From: Terriglobia bacterium
GTDB lineage: Bacteria; Acidobacteriota; Terriglobia; Bryobacterales; Bryobacteraceae
Assembly (NCBI GenBank): GCA_020073305.1
Contig: JAIQFK010000028.1
Location: 1-64,000, forward strand
Direction of reading: 5' to 3'
Length of the DNA: 64,000 nucleotides
Part shown: positions 17,343 through 26,648 of the stretch, in pieces
Layout: every line of letters starts with the position of its first letter
Numbering within the stretch: the stretch's first letter is position 1
The notes under the pieces: generated by a model
Database searches by the model: none
What the model saw: the letters and a program-made list of their open reading frames with translations, nothing else
What the model was told of the DNA's origin: nothing
Translations under genes and position numbers: made by a program

Positions 17343-17920
17343 GGATGGGCTGCCGGCTGGGGTGTGATCTCGACGTAGTCGATGTCGGCGTGATCCTTCG
17401 CGCAGGTCCTGGCCTGGAGCACAGGCGCGTAGGGCCCGCCGTACTCATCGAGATTTTCAACATCGTGTGCGAGAGCGATGTGGCGCAGCAAGGCGAACAC
17501 ACCGTAGAGCACGCTGCGGTCGTCGGACGCAGCGACCAGCAAAACGAAATGGCCGTCGAGCGCCATCGCCTTCAGCACATAGTTAGCTGGTAGAGAAGGT
17601 GTGATCAAGGTGGGGGCAATGCCGTGCACCAGATCATGGGTCGCGAAGATAACAGCATCACCCGCCGCGATGCGTGATTCCACATGCAACGTCTTACCGA
17701 GCATGCTCGTCACTCCGCGAAGCAGTTCGTTCTTCGCCGCTTGGAGAACGGGAGAGTCACCCGCCACAAATATCGCTGCCGGCAGATGCGCGTACATTTT
17801 CCGCGCCGCCGGATCGATGGGTGCATACCGCAACCAGCCGGCGTAACCTGTCTCCCCACACGCCATCCCCGCATACATTGCCAGCACGGCGATCGAACAA
17901 CCGCTGCGAATCACGAGCAA
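17339..17920 (-). pseudogene. alpha-glucuronidase (GH67) with internal deletion
   Basis: A 193-residue open frame. After a signal-like segment, residues about 23-167 match the N-terminal domain of GH67 alpha-glucuronidases (ETGYAGWLRYAPID, LYGVFALLRHIAL, GGPYAPV). Directly after APV, where family members continue with RWVNQWDN and the catalytic barrel, it jumps at about 17420 to AKDHADIDYVEITPQ, which resembles the extreme C-terminus of GH67. About 500 residues including the catalytic domain are missing, yet the frame is kept and the stop still overlaps the transporter start (GTGA). Almost certainly inactive as a glucuronidase. Start uncertain (TTG 17920 or GTG 17914). Confidence 0.75.
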
Positions 17921-17960
17921 TTATCGTAACGCGTTTGCGGTTTGGGCCAATGCCGCGCGG

Positions 17961-20600
17961 TCAGGCATCGTGCAGGTGGCGAACCGCATCTACCCGTGTC
18001 GCGCGCCACAACGGAACGCTCGATGCCAGCGCCGCAATCGCCAACACGGCCGCCACAGCCACGAGCATCATGCCGGGATCTTGCGCGGAAACACCGAAGA
18101 CCAGGCTGCCCAGCCATCGCGACGCGCCCCAGGCGCCGAAAGCGCCCAGAGCGATCCCAACCACCGCCAGCCGCATGGCGTGCGATCCCGCCCAGCGCAG
18201 TATGGCGGATCGTTGCGCCCCGAGCGCGAGCCGGACGGCAATCTCTTTCTGCCGCACGCTCACCCAATAGTTGAGCACGCCGTAAATGCCCACCGCGGCC
18301 AGAATCATGGCGAGCGCGGCGAACAATCCGAGCAGCAGCGTGCTGAAGCGCCTCTGCGCGAGCGGCGCTTCCAACCACGTCTCGAACGGCCGCAGCGATT
18401 GAATCGGCAGGTTGGGGTCTAGAGCCGCCACGCAGCGCCGCACGGTGGGAATCAAAGCCGCGGAGTCGCCCGCCGTGCGAATCATGACCACCATCGCGTG
18501 TTCTCCACGCTGAGGGAACGCATAGTAGATCTCCGGCATGGGCTTGGTGTCCAGGCCCATCTGGCTCACGTTCGCCACCACGCCGACAATTTCGCAGACC
18601 GGCCCTTCCATGTAGGGCCCGCCAATTTTGATCTGATGTCCTAACGCGAACTGGGGCGCTGCCCACCACTTGCGCGCAATCTCTTCGTTGATTACGGCGA
18701 CCCGCGGCCCGCCCTGTCGATCCGCATCGGTAAATCCACGCCCAGCCACCAGACGCATGCGCATGGCGCGAAAATACGCGGAGTCCGCCGTGTTGAACAA
18801 CGAGAGCGGCACATTCCCCCGGGCCGGCGCTGGCTGTTCGAGGATCGAATACCACCAGTCCCCGCAATCTCCCGCCGACGGAGGGCAGTTCACCGCGCCC
18901 ACCGTCTCCACGCCGGGCTCGCCGCGAAGATCTTCCATCAGCCGGCCATAGAATTGGCGCGCGGCCTCGTCGCTGGCGTAGCCTGATTCCGGCAACTGCA
19001 GTTCGAGTGCCAGCAGATGATCGGAGTCAAAACCCGGGTATGCATTCTGAGCGATCATCAGGCTGCGAATTAGCAGGCCCGACGCAAACGAGAGCACGAG
19101 CGTGATCGCAATCTCCGCTGTGATCAGAGCATTGCGGAAGAAATGCCCGCGCCGGCTGGCTCCCGATGCGGCCGAGCCCTCTTTCAGCGCCACAGTGAGA
19201 TCGACCCTTCCCGCGCTGAAAACAGGCGCAAGGCCGGCGAGCAGCGCCACCATCACCGTTACCGCCGCCGCAAATATCAGCACCGGCACGTCGATGCCCG
19301 CTTCGCCAAGCCGCGGAATGCTGCCCGGTCCCAGAAGCGCCAGAGTTCGCAGGCATACCCCGGCGAGCAACAGTCCCAAGCCTCCGCCGAGCGCCGCGAT
19401 CACGAGATTCTCGGTGAGCAGTTGCCGTGCAATCCGCGTTCGCCTCGCTCCGATCGCCGTACGAATCGCAATCTCACGAGACCTCGCCGTGCTGCGTACC
19501 AGCAGCAGGCTGGCCACGTTGGCGCACGCAAGGATCAACACCAGCCCCACCGCCCCCATCAGCATCCATAACGTCTGCCGTACGTCGCCCACCCTCACCT
19601 CGGAAAGATATTCCGCGAAGGTGCGGTGGTCGTTCTCCGGCCCGGGATCGGCCAGCGCCAAGCGCTTCATGATGGCGTCGAGGTCGGCTCGTGCGTTGGC
19701 GATCGTGGCTCCCGGTTTCAAAAGACCTAACACCCGCATCGACGCGTGCTGGCTTCGATTCACGATATTGCCCGCGGAAATCCCGAGCGGCAGATAAAAA
19801 TCCCCGGGCCGAGAAAGGAATTTCGGCCCCGGAGCCAGCACACCGATCACCTGATACGCTTTGCCGTTCAGCGCCAGCGTGGCGCCCACCGCTTTCGGAT
19901 CGCCGCCGAGCGTTTTCGACCAGAACTCGCTGGTAACCAAGACCGTGAGTGCCGCGCCGGGGCGGTCATCGGCTTCAGTGAACAGCCGCCCCATGAGCGG
20001 CCGCGCGCCGGTCAGATGGAAGAAGGTGTTGGTGACAACCATCGCGTGCGTGAGCACGGCCTCGCCCCGCCCAGTCAAGGTCAAATCAGTCGTTTCAAAA
20101 CCGGCCATATTTTCGAATGAATGGTTTTCTCCCCGCCAGTGTTGAAAATTGAGCCACGTCACGCTGATGCCAGAAGCATCCTCGGTCGATTCCCCAAGCC
20201 AAACCAGCCGCTCCCCAGCCGGATAAGGCAAAGGACGCAGCAAGACCGCGTGCACCACACTGAAGATCGCGATATTCGCTGCGATCCCCAGCGCCAGCGT
20301 GACTATGACAACCAGCGCAAAGCTCGGCGACTTGCGAATGCCGCGCAGTCCATAGCGCATATCCTGCAGAATGGTCTCAACTCCGGGGGACTGCCAGGCC
20401 TCGCGCGCCCGCTCCCGCGTCGACATCGGGTTGCCGAATTCCCGCCGCGCCGCCGCCCGCGCCTCGTCGGGCGGCATGCCCCTCGATAGATTTTCTTCGA
20501 TCAGAAAATCGAGGTGCGAACGCATCTCCTCGCCGAGATCGTCATCCAGACCGCGCCGGCGCTCCAGAATCTGGCGAATCTTCGACCACCATTCACGCAT
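17961..20600 (-). CDS. ADOP-type ABC transporter permease (MacB/FtsX fold)
   Basis: An 879-residue permease of the acidobacterial duplicated orphan permease type. It has a cytoplasmic N-terminal helical segment (MREWWSKIRQILERRRGLDD), then two MacB_PCD/FtsX modules, with transmembrane segments near residue 95, a cluster near 360-450, one near 490 and a C-terminal cluster at about 760-870. No ATPase gene is adjacent, as usual for ADOPs. Its start overlaps the end of the PadR remnant by 8 nt, the normal PadR-ADOP arrangement, but the promoter and first codons of that PadR are gone. Whether it is still expressed is uncertain. Substrate unknown; efflux or lipoprotein/peptide handling is typical of the fold. 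Confidence 0.88.
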   Translation of the reverse strand: MREWWSKIRQILERRRGLDDDLGEEMRSHLDFLIEENLSRGMPPDEARAAARREFGNPMSTRERAREAWQSPGVETILQDMRYGLRGIRKSPSFALVVIVTLALGIAANIAIFSVVHAVLLRPLPYPAGERLVWLGESTEDASGISVTWLNFQHWRGENHSFENMAGFETTDLTLTGRGEAVLTHAMVVTNTFFHLTGARPLMGRLFTEADDRPGAALTVLVTSEFWSKTLGGDPKAVGATLALNGKAYQVIGVLAPGPKFLSRPGDFYLPLGISAGNIVNRSQHASMRVLGLLKPGATIANARADLDAIMKRLALADPGPENDHRTFAEYLSEVRVGDVRQTLWMLMGAVGLVLILACANVASLLLVRSTARSREIAIRTAIGARRTRIARQLLTENLVIAALGGGLGLLLAGVCLRTLALLGPGSIPRLGEAGIDVPVLIFAAAVTVMVALLAGLAPVFSAGRVDLTVALKEGSAASGASRRGHFFRNALITAEIAITLVLSFASGLLIRSLMIAQNAYPGFDSDHLLALELQLPESGYASDEAARQFYGRLMEDLRGEPGVETVGAVNCPPSAGDCGDWWYSILEQPAPARGNVPLSLFNTADSAYFRAMRMRLVAGRGFTDADRQGGPRVAVINEEIARKWWAAPQFALGHQIKIGGPYMEGPVCEIVGVVANVSQMGLDTKPMPEIYYAFPQRGEHAMVVMIRTAGDSAALIPTVRRCVAALDPNLPIQSLRPFETWLEAPLAQRRFSTLLLGLFAALAMILAAVGIYGVLNYWVSVRQKEIAVRLALGAQRSAILRWAGSHAMRLAVVGIALGAFGAWGASRWLGSLVFGVSAQDPGMMLVAVAAVLAIAALASSVPLWRATRVDAVRHLHDA

Positions 20601-20880
20601 GACGTCCCTCGGGCGCCAGGATACGTCCCATGGCTTCGACGAACCGCAGCCACTTCGACTGCGCCACCACCAACTGCTTGCGGCCCATTGGAGTCAGCCG
20701 GTAATACTTGGCGCGCCGTCCGTTGGGCGACATCTTCCACTGCGCGGTAATCCATTCGCGCTGCAGCAGCCTTTGCAGCGCCGGGTATAGCGAGCCGTTA
20801 TCGACCAGGAACTCGCTCTCGGACTGCCGCTCGATAAACTGCGAGATTCCGTAAGCATGGTTCGGAGCGGCTTGCAGGCT
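20593..20880 (-). pseudogene. headless PadR-family regulator remnant
   Basis: The frame reads SLQAAPNHAYGISQFIERQ through NGSLYPALQRLLQREWI and RRAKYYRLTPMGRKQL to the stop, the wing and C-terminal part of a PadR regulator. In frame, a TGA lies two codons before this sequence, and the first roughly 20 PadR residues are absent. It overlaps the ADOP permease start. The missing N-terminus is present 6.4 kb away on the opposite strand at 14395-14460, ending at the same agc triplet. Confidence 0.8.
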
Positions 20881-21344
20881 CTGTCAAAGGAGGCGGCGTG
20901 GATGCGTTCGCCACGTTCAACGTGACTGGAATGGACTGAAGACGCGGATTTGCTGCCCCGCAAGTAAAGCATGGGGCAGGGGGCGTCCTTCGCGAGGCAG
21001 ATGTTCTGCTTGCCTGGGGCCGGCGCGTCAACTATCAGGAGGGCCTCTGATCCGTTCACGTCTGCATCCAGAAGCCGGCTGGTGATGTCAGTGTTTATGA
21101 CGACCTTAATATCGAGCGTGCCGACTGCTACGTTCAACCCGTACGGATTGCCTCCCGTGCAGTTCGTTACCAGGTCGCCCATCAACTCCGTGATCCCCTC
21201 CTGACGAGCCTGTTGCGGCGAAGCACCGCAAGACTGGCACTGAAAGCCTGCTGCGCTCATCACTGTCGCCGTTCCCAACAGAAGGACCAAAGCTAGAGCT
21301 GAGGTCTTCAGGAAACTCACGAATCCATTCCGTCTGTTTCGCAT
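20878..21344 (-). pseudogene. N-terminal fragment of a TIGR03437-type secreted protein
   Basis: ATG 21344 has GAGGAGG 5-6 nt upstream. The product begins with a signal peptide (about residues 6-30) followed by a Cys-containing N-domain (QEGITELMGDLVTNCTGG, INTDITSRLL, SEALLIVDAPAP) typical of large acidobacterial secreted proteins that end in TIGR03437. Around 20980 the frame changes: the next frame reads RLQSIPVTLNVANASTPPP, a fragment expected much further along such a protein. That points to an internal deletion with frameshift. The fragment then runs into PadR sequence at 20880. Confidence 0.7.
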
Positions 21345-21525
21345 GGGTTGCCTCCTCAAAAAGGCAAACGGAACATATCCACCCTCAGATTTATTTAGAT
21401 CTTAGACCCTAGATTCCTTTAAGGGAAGCATTATTAATCACGGCAATCCACGAACGGAGTCAGACATATCTCTGGTTGCGCACGCCGCGTGTGGCCGTGA
21501 TATCCTGAAACACTTTTGAACAAAC

Positions 21526-21996
21526 GTGAGCGTCTATTACAGATGGCTTGTTGCGTTCAGTTTTTGCCTCACCGCGCTTGTGGGTGAGCAGCCCATTCCT
21601 TTTCCTCACAACCGTCACATGTCATTAGGCTTGGCCTGCCTGGACTGCCACTCGACGGCCGACCAGCAAGCCGCGGCGGGCATCCCCTCGGTACGAAAAT
21701 GCATGCTGTGCCACGAGAAACTCGCCGTCGACAAGCCCGGTGTGCAGAAAGTGCGCGACTATTCTGCGCGCGGCGTCGAAATTCCGTGGCAGCGGGTTTA
21801 CGGATTCAGTCCCGAAGCACTGGTCCATTTCCGCCATGCGCCGCATTACCAGGCCAAAATTGATTGCGCCACCTGCCACGGCGACGTGGGGAAGGGAACA
21901 GTAGCCGTGCTTGCGGTCAAGCACACCATGGGAACTTGCTTGAATTGCCACCGGCAATACAAGGCCAGCGAAGACTGCGCAAGCTGCCATTACTGA
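21526..21996 (+). CDS. actA: pentaheme cytochrome c of alternative complex III (ActA)
   Basis: A 156-residue protein with a signal/anchor segment (about 5-20) and five CxxCH heme sites (CLDCH, CMLCH, CATCH, CLNCH, CASCH). Several additional His residues may be distal ligands. ActA is the pentaheme subunit of the quinol:electron-acceptor oxidoreductase alternative complex III, on the periplasmic side. It heads an act cluster on the same strand; actB1 follows 9 nt later. The first in-frame start is GTG 21526, without a good Shine-Dalgarno sequence, so the exact start is uncertain. Bases 21345-21525 carry no gene. Confidence 0.88.
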   Translation: MSVYYRWLVAFSFCLTALVGEQPIPFPHNRHMSLGLACLDCHSTADQQAAAGIPSVRKCMLCHEKLAVDKPGVQKVRDYSARGVEIPWQRVYGFSPEALVHFRHAPHYQAKIDCATCHGDVGKGTVAVLAVKHTMGTCLNCHRQYKASEDCASCHY

Positions 21997-22005
21997 AACA
22001 ATCGC

Positions 22006-24141
22006 ATGGATCGGCGCGACTTTTTCAAAATTCTCTCAACGGCCTCTACCGGTGTCATGACCGGCGCGTGTGGCAAAAAGGTCGACCGCTATCTGCCGCT
22101 GCTGGTCTCCGATAGCGAAATCACCCCCGGCGAGGAGGCCTGGCACCCGGGCGTTTGCGGCCAATGTGAAGCCGGCTGTGGCATCATCGTGCGCGTGATG
22201 GAAGGCGAGCGCGTGGTCGAGCGCAAGGGCGAGCTGTTCCGCGAGAGGATCGCCACGATCAAGAAGATTGAAGGCAACCCGCTCGATCCAGTGAGCGGCG
22301 GCCGGCTGTGCGCGCGCGGGCAGGCAGCGGTGCAGGGGCTGTATCATCCCGACCGGCTCCGAGGGCCGATGCGGCGCCAGTCGCCGCGCGGGCACGGCGA
22401 TTTCGCGCTGGTCGCGTGGGAACACACGCTGAGCGAGATCGCAGGAAAGCTGCAGCACGCTGATCCTTCGCGCATTCTTTATTTGACGCGTCCGCAGGCC
22501 GGCACACGGGCGCTCACCGCCGCGCGATTTCTGAAGGCGATTGGCGCTCCACCACCGGTAAGCTTCGAGCTGGCCGATTTTCCACTTGAGCTCAAAGCCG
22601 CGCAGGAAGTTTACGGGTGGAATGATCTGCCAGTCTACGATCTTCGCAACGCAGTCTACGCGCTGGGAATCGGCGCGGATTTTCTGGGAGGCTGGGCATC
22701 GCCCGTTTTCTATGCGCGGCAGTTCGGCCATTTCCGTCAGGGACGAACGAACGTGCGGGGCAAGCTGGTGCACGCCGAATCGCGGTTTTCGATCACCGCG
22801 CAGAGCGCGGATCAGTGGGTGCCGCTTCGGCCTGGCACAGAACTGTCTTTTGCGCTGGCGTTGGGCCACCTGCTGCTGAGTGAGAAGCTGGCGCGCGCTG
22901 CAGCGCCTCCGCAGGTGCTCGAGGCGTTCCAAGCCGTGGACGTCGCAGAGGCCGCGCGCGTCTGCGGTGTCGCCGAAAAGCGACTGCGGCAAGTCACGCG
23001 CGAGTTAGGCGAGTCTGAAAAACCGCTGGTGATTGCCGGCGCTTCCATTCCGCACACCAATTCACTCGCTGCGGTGAAGGCGGCCGCGTTTCTGAATGTG
23101 CTTTTGGGGAATGCCGGCAAGCCCGGAGGAGTTCTGCCCCCGGCGGTGGACCCGACCGGCAGCCGCCCGGCCTACGCCGCCAACGCGCTGGCGCAGATCG
23201 AGCGCGCGCAGTTTCTGTTTCTGGACGGCGTCGATCCTCTGTACACGCTGCCTGCGTCAACCGGTGTGGCGGAGAAGTTGGCGCGCATCGAAACGATCGT
23301 GAGCTTCTCACCGTTCCTGAACGACAGCGCTGCGTACGCTGACCTGATTTTGCCCGATCATCACAGCCTGGAATCGAGCGCTGCGGTGTTCACGCCGGTG
23401 TCGGAAGGCATGGCAGTCGCGACGCCGTTCGTTCATCCACTCTACGATACGCGCGCCACCGAAGAAGTTCTCGCAGAGCTGGCGAAAAAAATGAACATCG
23501 AGTTTGTGGCGGCAACGCCCAAATCGGCGATGGAGAAGATGCTGCCGGCGGATCAGATCTGGGATGCTGTGGTCCGCCAGGGAGGCTTCCGGACGGAAGC
23601 AAGTCGCGAGGCCAGCAAACCGCCAGCGTCCACCACCCTTGGGACCACGCCGGCAACCTTCTTCGGCGATCCGTCCCAATACCCCCTCCACTTCCTCCCG
23701 TATCGCTCCCTGCAGTTCGACGACGGCCGGAGCGCGCACCTTCCGTGGATGCAGGAATTGCCCGACCCGGTGTCGAGCGCCATGTGGAGCTTGCCGGTCG
23801 AGATCGATCCGCAAACCGCAGCGAAGCTCGGCATCAAAAACGGCGACCGGGTGAGGGTCGAGTCCGCATACGGAAAACTCGAAGCGCCGGCGTATGTCGA
23901 TCCCGCGGCCGCGCCGGGAGTGGTCAGCATGGCGATCGGCCAGGGGCATCGGCACTTCGGGCGTTACGCGTCGAATCGTGGCGCCAATCCACTTTCCATT
24001 CTGGCGCCGGCGTGGGAACAGGAAACGGGAGCTTTGGCCCTTGGGGCCACGCGCGTGCGCCTTGCCCGCCTTGGGCCGGGCGGGGGACTGGTGCAATTCG
24101 CTGTGGTGGACCGCGAGGCGGGTCCGTGGGGGCACAGGTAA
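22006..24141 (+). CDS. actB: alternative complex III molybdopterin-type subunit (ActB1)
   Basis: A 711-residue homologue of molybdopterin oxidoreductase catalytic subunits, the B1 part of ActB. The N-terminus combines a twin-arginine-like motif (RRDFFK) with a lipobox-like MTGAC (Cys22), so it is probably a Tat-exported lipoprotein. A Cys motif C51-x2-C54-x3-C58-x43-C102 resembles the 4Fe-4S site of molybdopterin enzymes. A C-terminal molybdopterin-dinucleotide-binding-like domain (about 580-710) contains KLGIKNGDRVRVESAYG. In characterised complexes ActB fuses this part to the ferredoxin part; here they are separate genes 4 nt apart. Confidence 0.88.
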   Translation: MDRRDFFKILSTASTGVMTGACGKKVDRYLPLLVSDSEITPGEEAWHPGVCGQCEAGCGIIVRVMEGERVVERKGELFRERIATIKKIEGNPLDPVSGGRLCARGQAAVQGLYHPDRLRGPMRRQSPRGHGDFALVAWEHTLSEIAGKLQHADPSRILYLTRPQAGTRALTAARFLKAIGAPPPVSFELADFPLELKAAQEVYGWNDLPVYDLRNAVYALGIGADFLGGWASPVFYARQFGHFRQGRTNVRGKLVHAESRFSITAQSADQWVPLRPGTELSFALALGHLLLSEKLARAAAPPQVLEAFQAVDVAEAARVCGVAEKRLRQVTRELGESEKPLVIAGASIPHTNSLAAVKAAAFLNVLLGNAGKPGGVLPPAVDPTGSRPAYAANALAQIERAQFLFLDGVDPLYTLPASTGVAEKLARIETIVSFSPFLNDSAAYADLILPDHHSLESSAAVFTPVSEGMAVATPFVHPLYDTRATEEVLAELAKKMNIEFVAATPKSAMEKMLPADQIWDAVVRQGGFRTEASREASKPPASTTLGTTPATFFGDPSQYPLHFLPYRSLQFDDGRSAHLPWMQELPDPVSSAMWSLPVEIDPQTAAKLGIKNGDRVRVESAYGKLEAPAYVDPAAAPGVVSMAIGQGHRHFGRYASNRGANPLSILAPAWEQETGALALGATRVRLARLGPGGGLVQFAVVDREAGPWGHR

Positions 24142-24145
24142 TCAA

Positions 24146-24832
24146 ATGGAACATCGCTGGGGGATGGCTATCGATCTGGACCGTTGCACGGGCTGCGAAG
24201 CGTGCGTCGCGGCCTGCCATGCGGAGAACAATCTGCCGTTGTCGGATCCCGCTGAAGCGGAGAAGGGCCGTGCGTTTCACTGGATTCGCGTGGACCGTTA
24301 CTACGAAGGCGAGTTTCCCGACATCCGCATGAAGTACATGCCGGTGTTGTGCCAGCAGTGTGAGGACGCGCCGTGTGAGCCGGTCTGCCCGACTTACGCC
24401 ACCTATCACAACGCGGAGGGCTTGAACGTCCAGGTTTACAATCGCTGCGTCGGCACCCGCTACTGCGGGAATAACTGCCCTTACTCGGTGCGCTTCTTCA
24501 ACTGGTTCGAGCCCGAGTGGCCGGAGCCGCTCGAGTTGCAGCACAACCCCGACGTGTCGATCCGCCCCGGCGGCGTGATGGAGAAGTGCACCTTCTGCAT
24601 CCAGCGTATTCAGCGGGCGAAGCGCGACGCCAAAGCCGAGGACCGCGCGATCACTGATGGTGAAGTGCAGCCGGCTTGCGTGCAATCGTGTCCCGCCGAG
24701 GCCATGACGTTCGGGGACTTGGACGATCCCGAGAGCAAAGTCTCGCGCCTGGCTGCAAGTGGACGCGCCACGCGCCTTCTGGAGGATCTGGGAACCAAAC
24801 CCAAGGTGTTTTACTTGCAGCGGGCTAAATAG
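24146..24832 (+). CDS. actB: alternative complex III iron-sulfur subunit (ActB2)
   Basis: A 228-residue ferredoxin-type subunit like NrfC/PsrB/HybA. It has four cysteine clusters: CTGCEACVAACH, CQQCEDAPCEPVCP, CVGTRYCGNNCPY joined with CTFC, and CVQSCP. They are expected to carry up to four iron-sulfur clusters linking quinol oxidation at ActC to the hemes. The ATG at 24146 was chosen because it follows the actB1 stop by 4 nt; the longer open frame from 23894 lies inside actB1. No Tat signal is present on this chain, which fits export in complex with ActB1. Confidence 0.9.
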   Translation: MEHRWGMAIDLDRCTGCEACVAACHAENNLPLSDPAEAEKGRAFHWIRVDRYYEGEFPDIRMKYMPVLCQQCEDAPCEPVCPTYATYHNAEGLNVQVYNRCVGTRYCGNNCPYSVRFFNWFEPEWPEPLELQHNPDVSIRPGGVMEKCTFCIQRIQRAKRDAKAEDRAITDGEVQPACVQSCPAEAMTFGDLDDPESKVSRLAASGRATRLLEDLGTKPKVFYLQRAK

Positions 24833-24850
24833 AAACGTCAATTAGAAACA

Positions 24851-26158
24851 ATGGACACGGCCGTCGACACTCACACGGACAATCTGCGTGACACCCTGTG
24901 GCGTCCGCTGGCCGGCGCTTCGCGAGGCTACGCCTTGGCGCTCGCGGTGACATTTCTGCTGGGCGCGTGGGGGCTGGCCTGCTGGGGCTATCAGATTGTT
25001 CGCGGCATCGGCGTCGCGGGCATCCGCCGGCCCACCATGTGGGGCCTCTACCTGGTCAACTTCGTTTTTTGGATCGGCATTTCTCACGCGGGCACGCTGA
25101 TCTCGGCCATTCTCAGGCTGACGGACGCAGGGTGGCGCAAGCCCGTCACGCGCATCGCCGAAGCCATCACCGTATTTGCTCTGATGATCGGCGCTATGTT
25201 TCCGATCATCCACCTCGGGCGTCCGCTAGTCTTCTTCTGGCTGATACCCTATCCCAACTCGCGCCTGCTCTGGCCCAACTTCCGCTCGCCGTTGTTGTGG
25301 GACCTGACGGCGATCCTCACCTACTTGAGCGGCAGCATCATCTATTTATATCTGCCTTTGATTCCCGATCTGGCCGAGCTCGCCCAACACGCCAACGGGT
25401 GGCGCGGGCGTTTATACCGGCTACTTTCGATTGGCTGGACGGGGAGCGACCGCCAATGGCACGCGCTCGAACGCGCCATGCACCGCATGGCCGGCATGAT
25501 TCTCGCGGTGGCAGTTTCGGTCCACACCGTGGTGGCGTGGGATTTTGCCATGGCTGTCGCGCCGCTTTGGCACAGCACCATTTTCGGCCCGTACTTTGTG
25601 GCGGGCGCCATCTTCAGCGGGATCGCCGCGCTGCTGGTGGCCATGGCAATCATCCGCAGGCTTCTGCACCTGGAGGCTTACGTGCTTCCCGTCCACTTCG
25701 ACAATCTGGGCAAGTTGCTGTTCCTCATGAGCCTGCTCTGGTTCTATTTCACGGTGTCCGAGAATCTCACCACCTGGTATGGAAACAGTCCTGCCGAAAT
25801 GAATGTCTTCGGCAGCCGCGTGCGTGGCCCGTTCGCGCCGTACTTCTGGGTCATGATTTTCTGTAATTTCGTACTGCCGTTTCTGTTGTTGAGCAGCCGG
25901 CGCATGCGTTCGGTTCGCAATGTGACCATTGCTGGTGTCACCGTGCTGATCGGGATGTGGCTGGAACGCTACCTGATCATCTTGCCCACCCTGTCGTACC
26001 CCCGCCTGGCCGCTGCCACCGGCTTCTATAAACCGACCTGGGTGGAAGTCTCGATCACGGTATCGACCTTTGCCGCGATGGCCATGTTCTACCTGATTTT
26101 CTGCAAGCTGTTTCCGGCGATTGCTGTTTGGGAATACAAGCATGGTTCTCACCGCTGA
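24851..26158 (+). CDS. actC: alternative complex III quinol-binding membrane subunit (ActC, NrfD-like)
   Basis: A 435-residue NrfD/PsrC-family membrane protein with about ten transmembrane helices. Features include WGLYLVNFVFWIGISHAGT in the first helices, ISAILRL, and the conserved ENLTTWYG region. ActC holds the quinol site and passes electrons to the ActB iron-sulfur chain. It is preceded by actB2 (18-nt gap) and its 3' end overlaps actD by 17 nt, so it is part of one operon. Confidence 0.9.
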   Translation: MDTAVDTHTDNLRDTLWRPLAGASRGYALALAVTFLLGAWGLACWGYQIVRGIGVAGIRRPTMWGLYLVNFVFWIGISHAGTLISAILRLTDAGWRKPVTRIAEAITVFALMIGAMFPIIHLGRPLVFFWLIPYPNSRLLWPNFRSPLLWDLTAILTYLSGSIIYLYLPLIPDLAELAQHANGWRGRLYRLLSIGWTGSDRQWHALERAMHRMAGMILAVAVSVHTVVAWDFAMAVAPLWHSTIFGPYFVAGAIFSGIAALLVAMAIIRRLLHLEAYVLPVHFDNLGKLLFLMSLLWFYFTVSENLTTWYGNSPAEMNVFGSRVRGPFAPYFWVMIFCNFVLPFLLLSSRRMRSVRNVTIAGVTVLIGMWLERYLIILPTLSYPRLAAATGFYKPTWVEVSITVSTFAAMAMFYLIFCKLFPAIAVWEYKHGSHR

Positions 26159-26648
26159 TTTTGGCGATCCGCAATCGGTCGCTTCCGCCATCCAGGCGCT
26201 CAAAGCGCGCGGGTACAGGGCTGACGAGATCGACGTGTTTTCCACTGCGCCGGTCGAGCTTGCCGAGGCCCTGCTCGAGCGCCCCAGCCGCATGTCGCTG
26301 GTTGCGGTCACCAGCGCCGTGGTGTTTTGCCTGTCCGCCATCGCGTTCGTTCACTACACGCAGCACGATTATCCAATCGTCACGGGCGGCATGCCGATCT
26401 TCTCGTGGTGGTCGACCGGCGTGATTTTCTACGAGTTCACCATGTTCGGGTCGATCAGCGCGACCTTCGTCATGTTCCTGATCGAAAGCGGGCTGCTCAA
26501 GCGCCGCCGCTCGCTTCCGGCTCCATTGCTCGAGGAGGGACGCATTTACTTACGCCTTTTCTGCGAGGCCGGAGACGCGGTTCCCGCGGCCGAGTGCCTG
26601 TACGAGGCGGGCGCCCTGAAAGTCGACGAAGCGGAGGTGCGGGGGTGA
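26142..26648 (+). CDS. actD: alternative complex III subunit ActD (DUF3341)
   Basis: A 168-residue DUF3341 protein. The N-terminal soluble segment (FGDPQSVASAIQALKARGYR) is followed by a pair of transmembrane helices (about 55-75 and 95-120) and a short cytoplasmic tail. ActD is a structural membrane subunit of alternative complex III. ATG 26142 lies inside the end of actC; its stop overlaps the actE start (GTGA). Confidence 0.88.
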   Translation: MVLTADFGDPQSVASAIQALKARGYRADEIDVFSTAPVELAEALLERPSRMSLVAVTSAVVFCLSAIAFVHYTQHDYPIVTGGMPIFSWWSTGVIFYEFTMFGSISATFVMFLIESGLLKRRRSLPAPLLEEGRIYLRLFCEAGDAVPAAECLYEAGALKVDEAEVRG

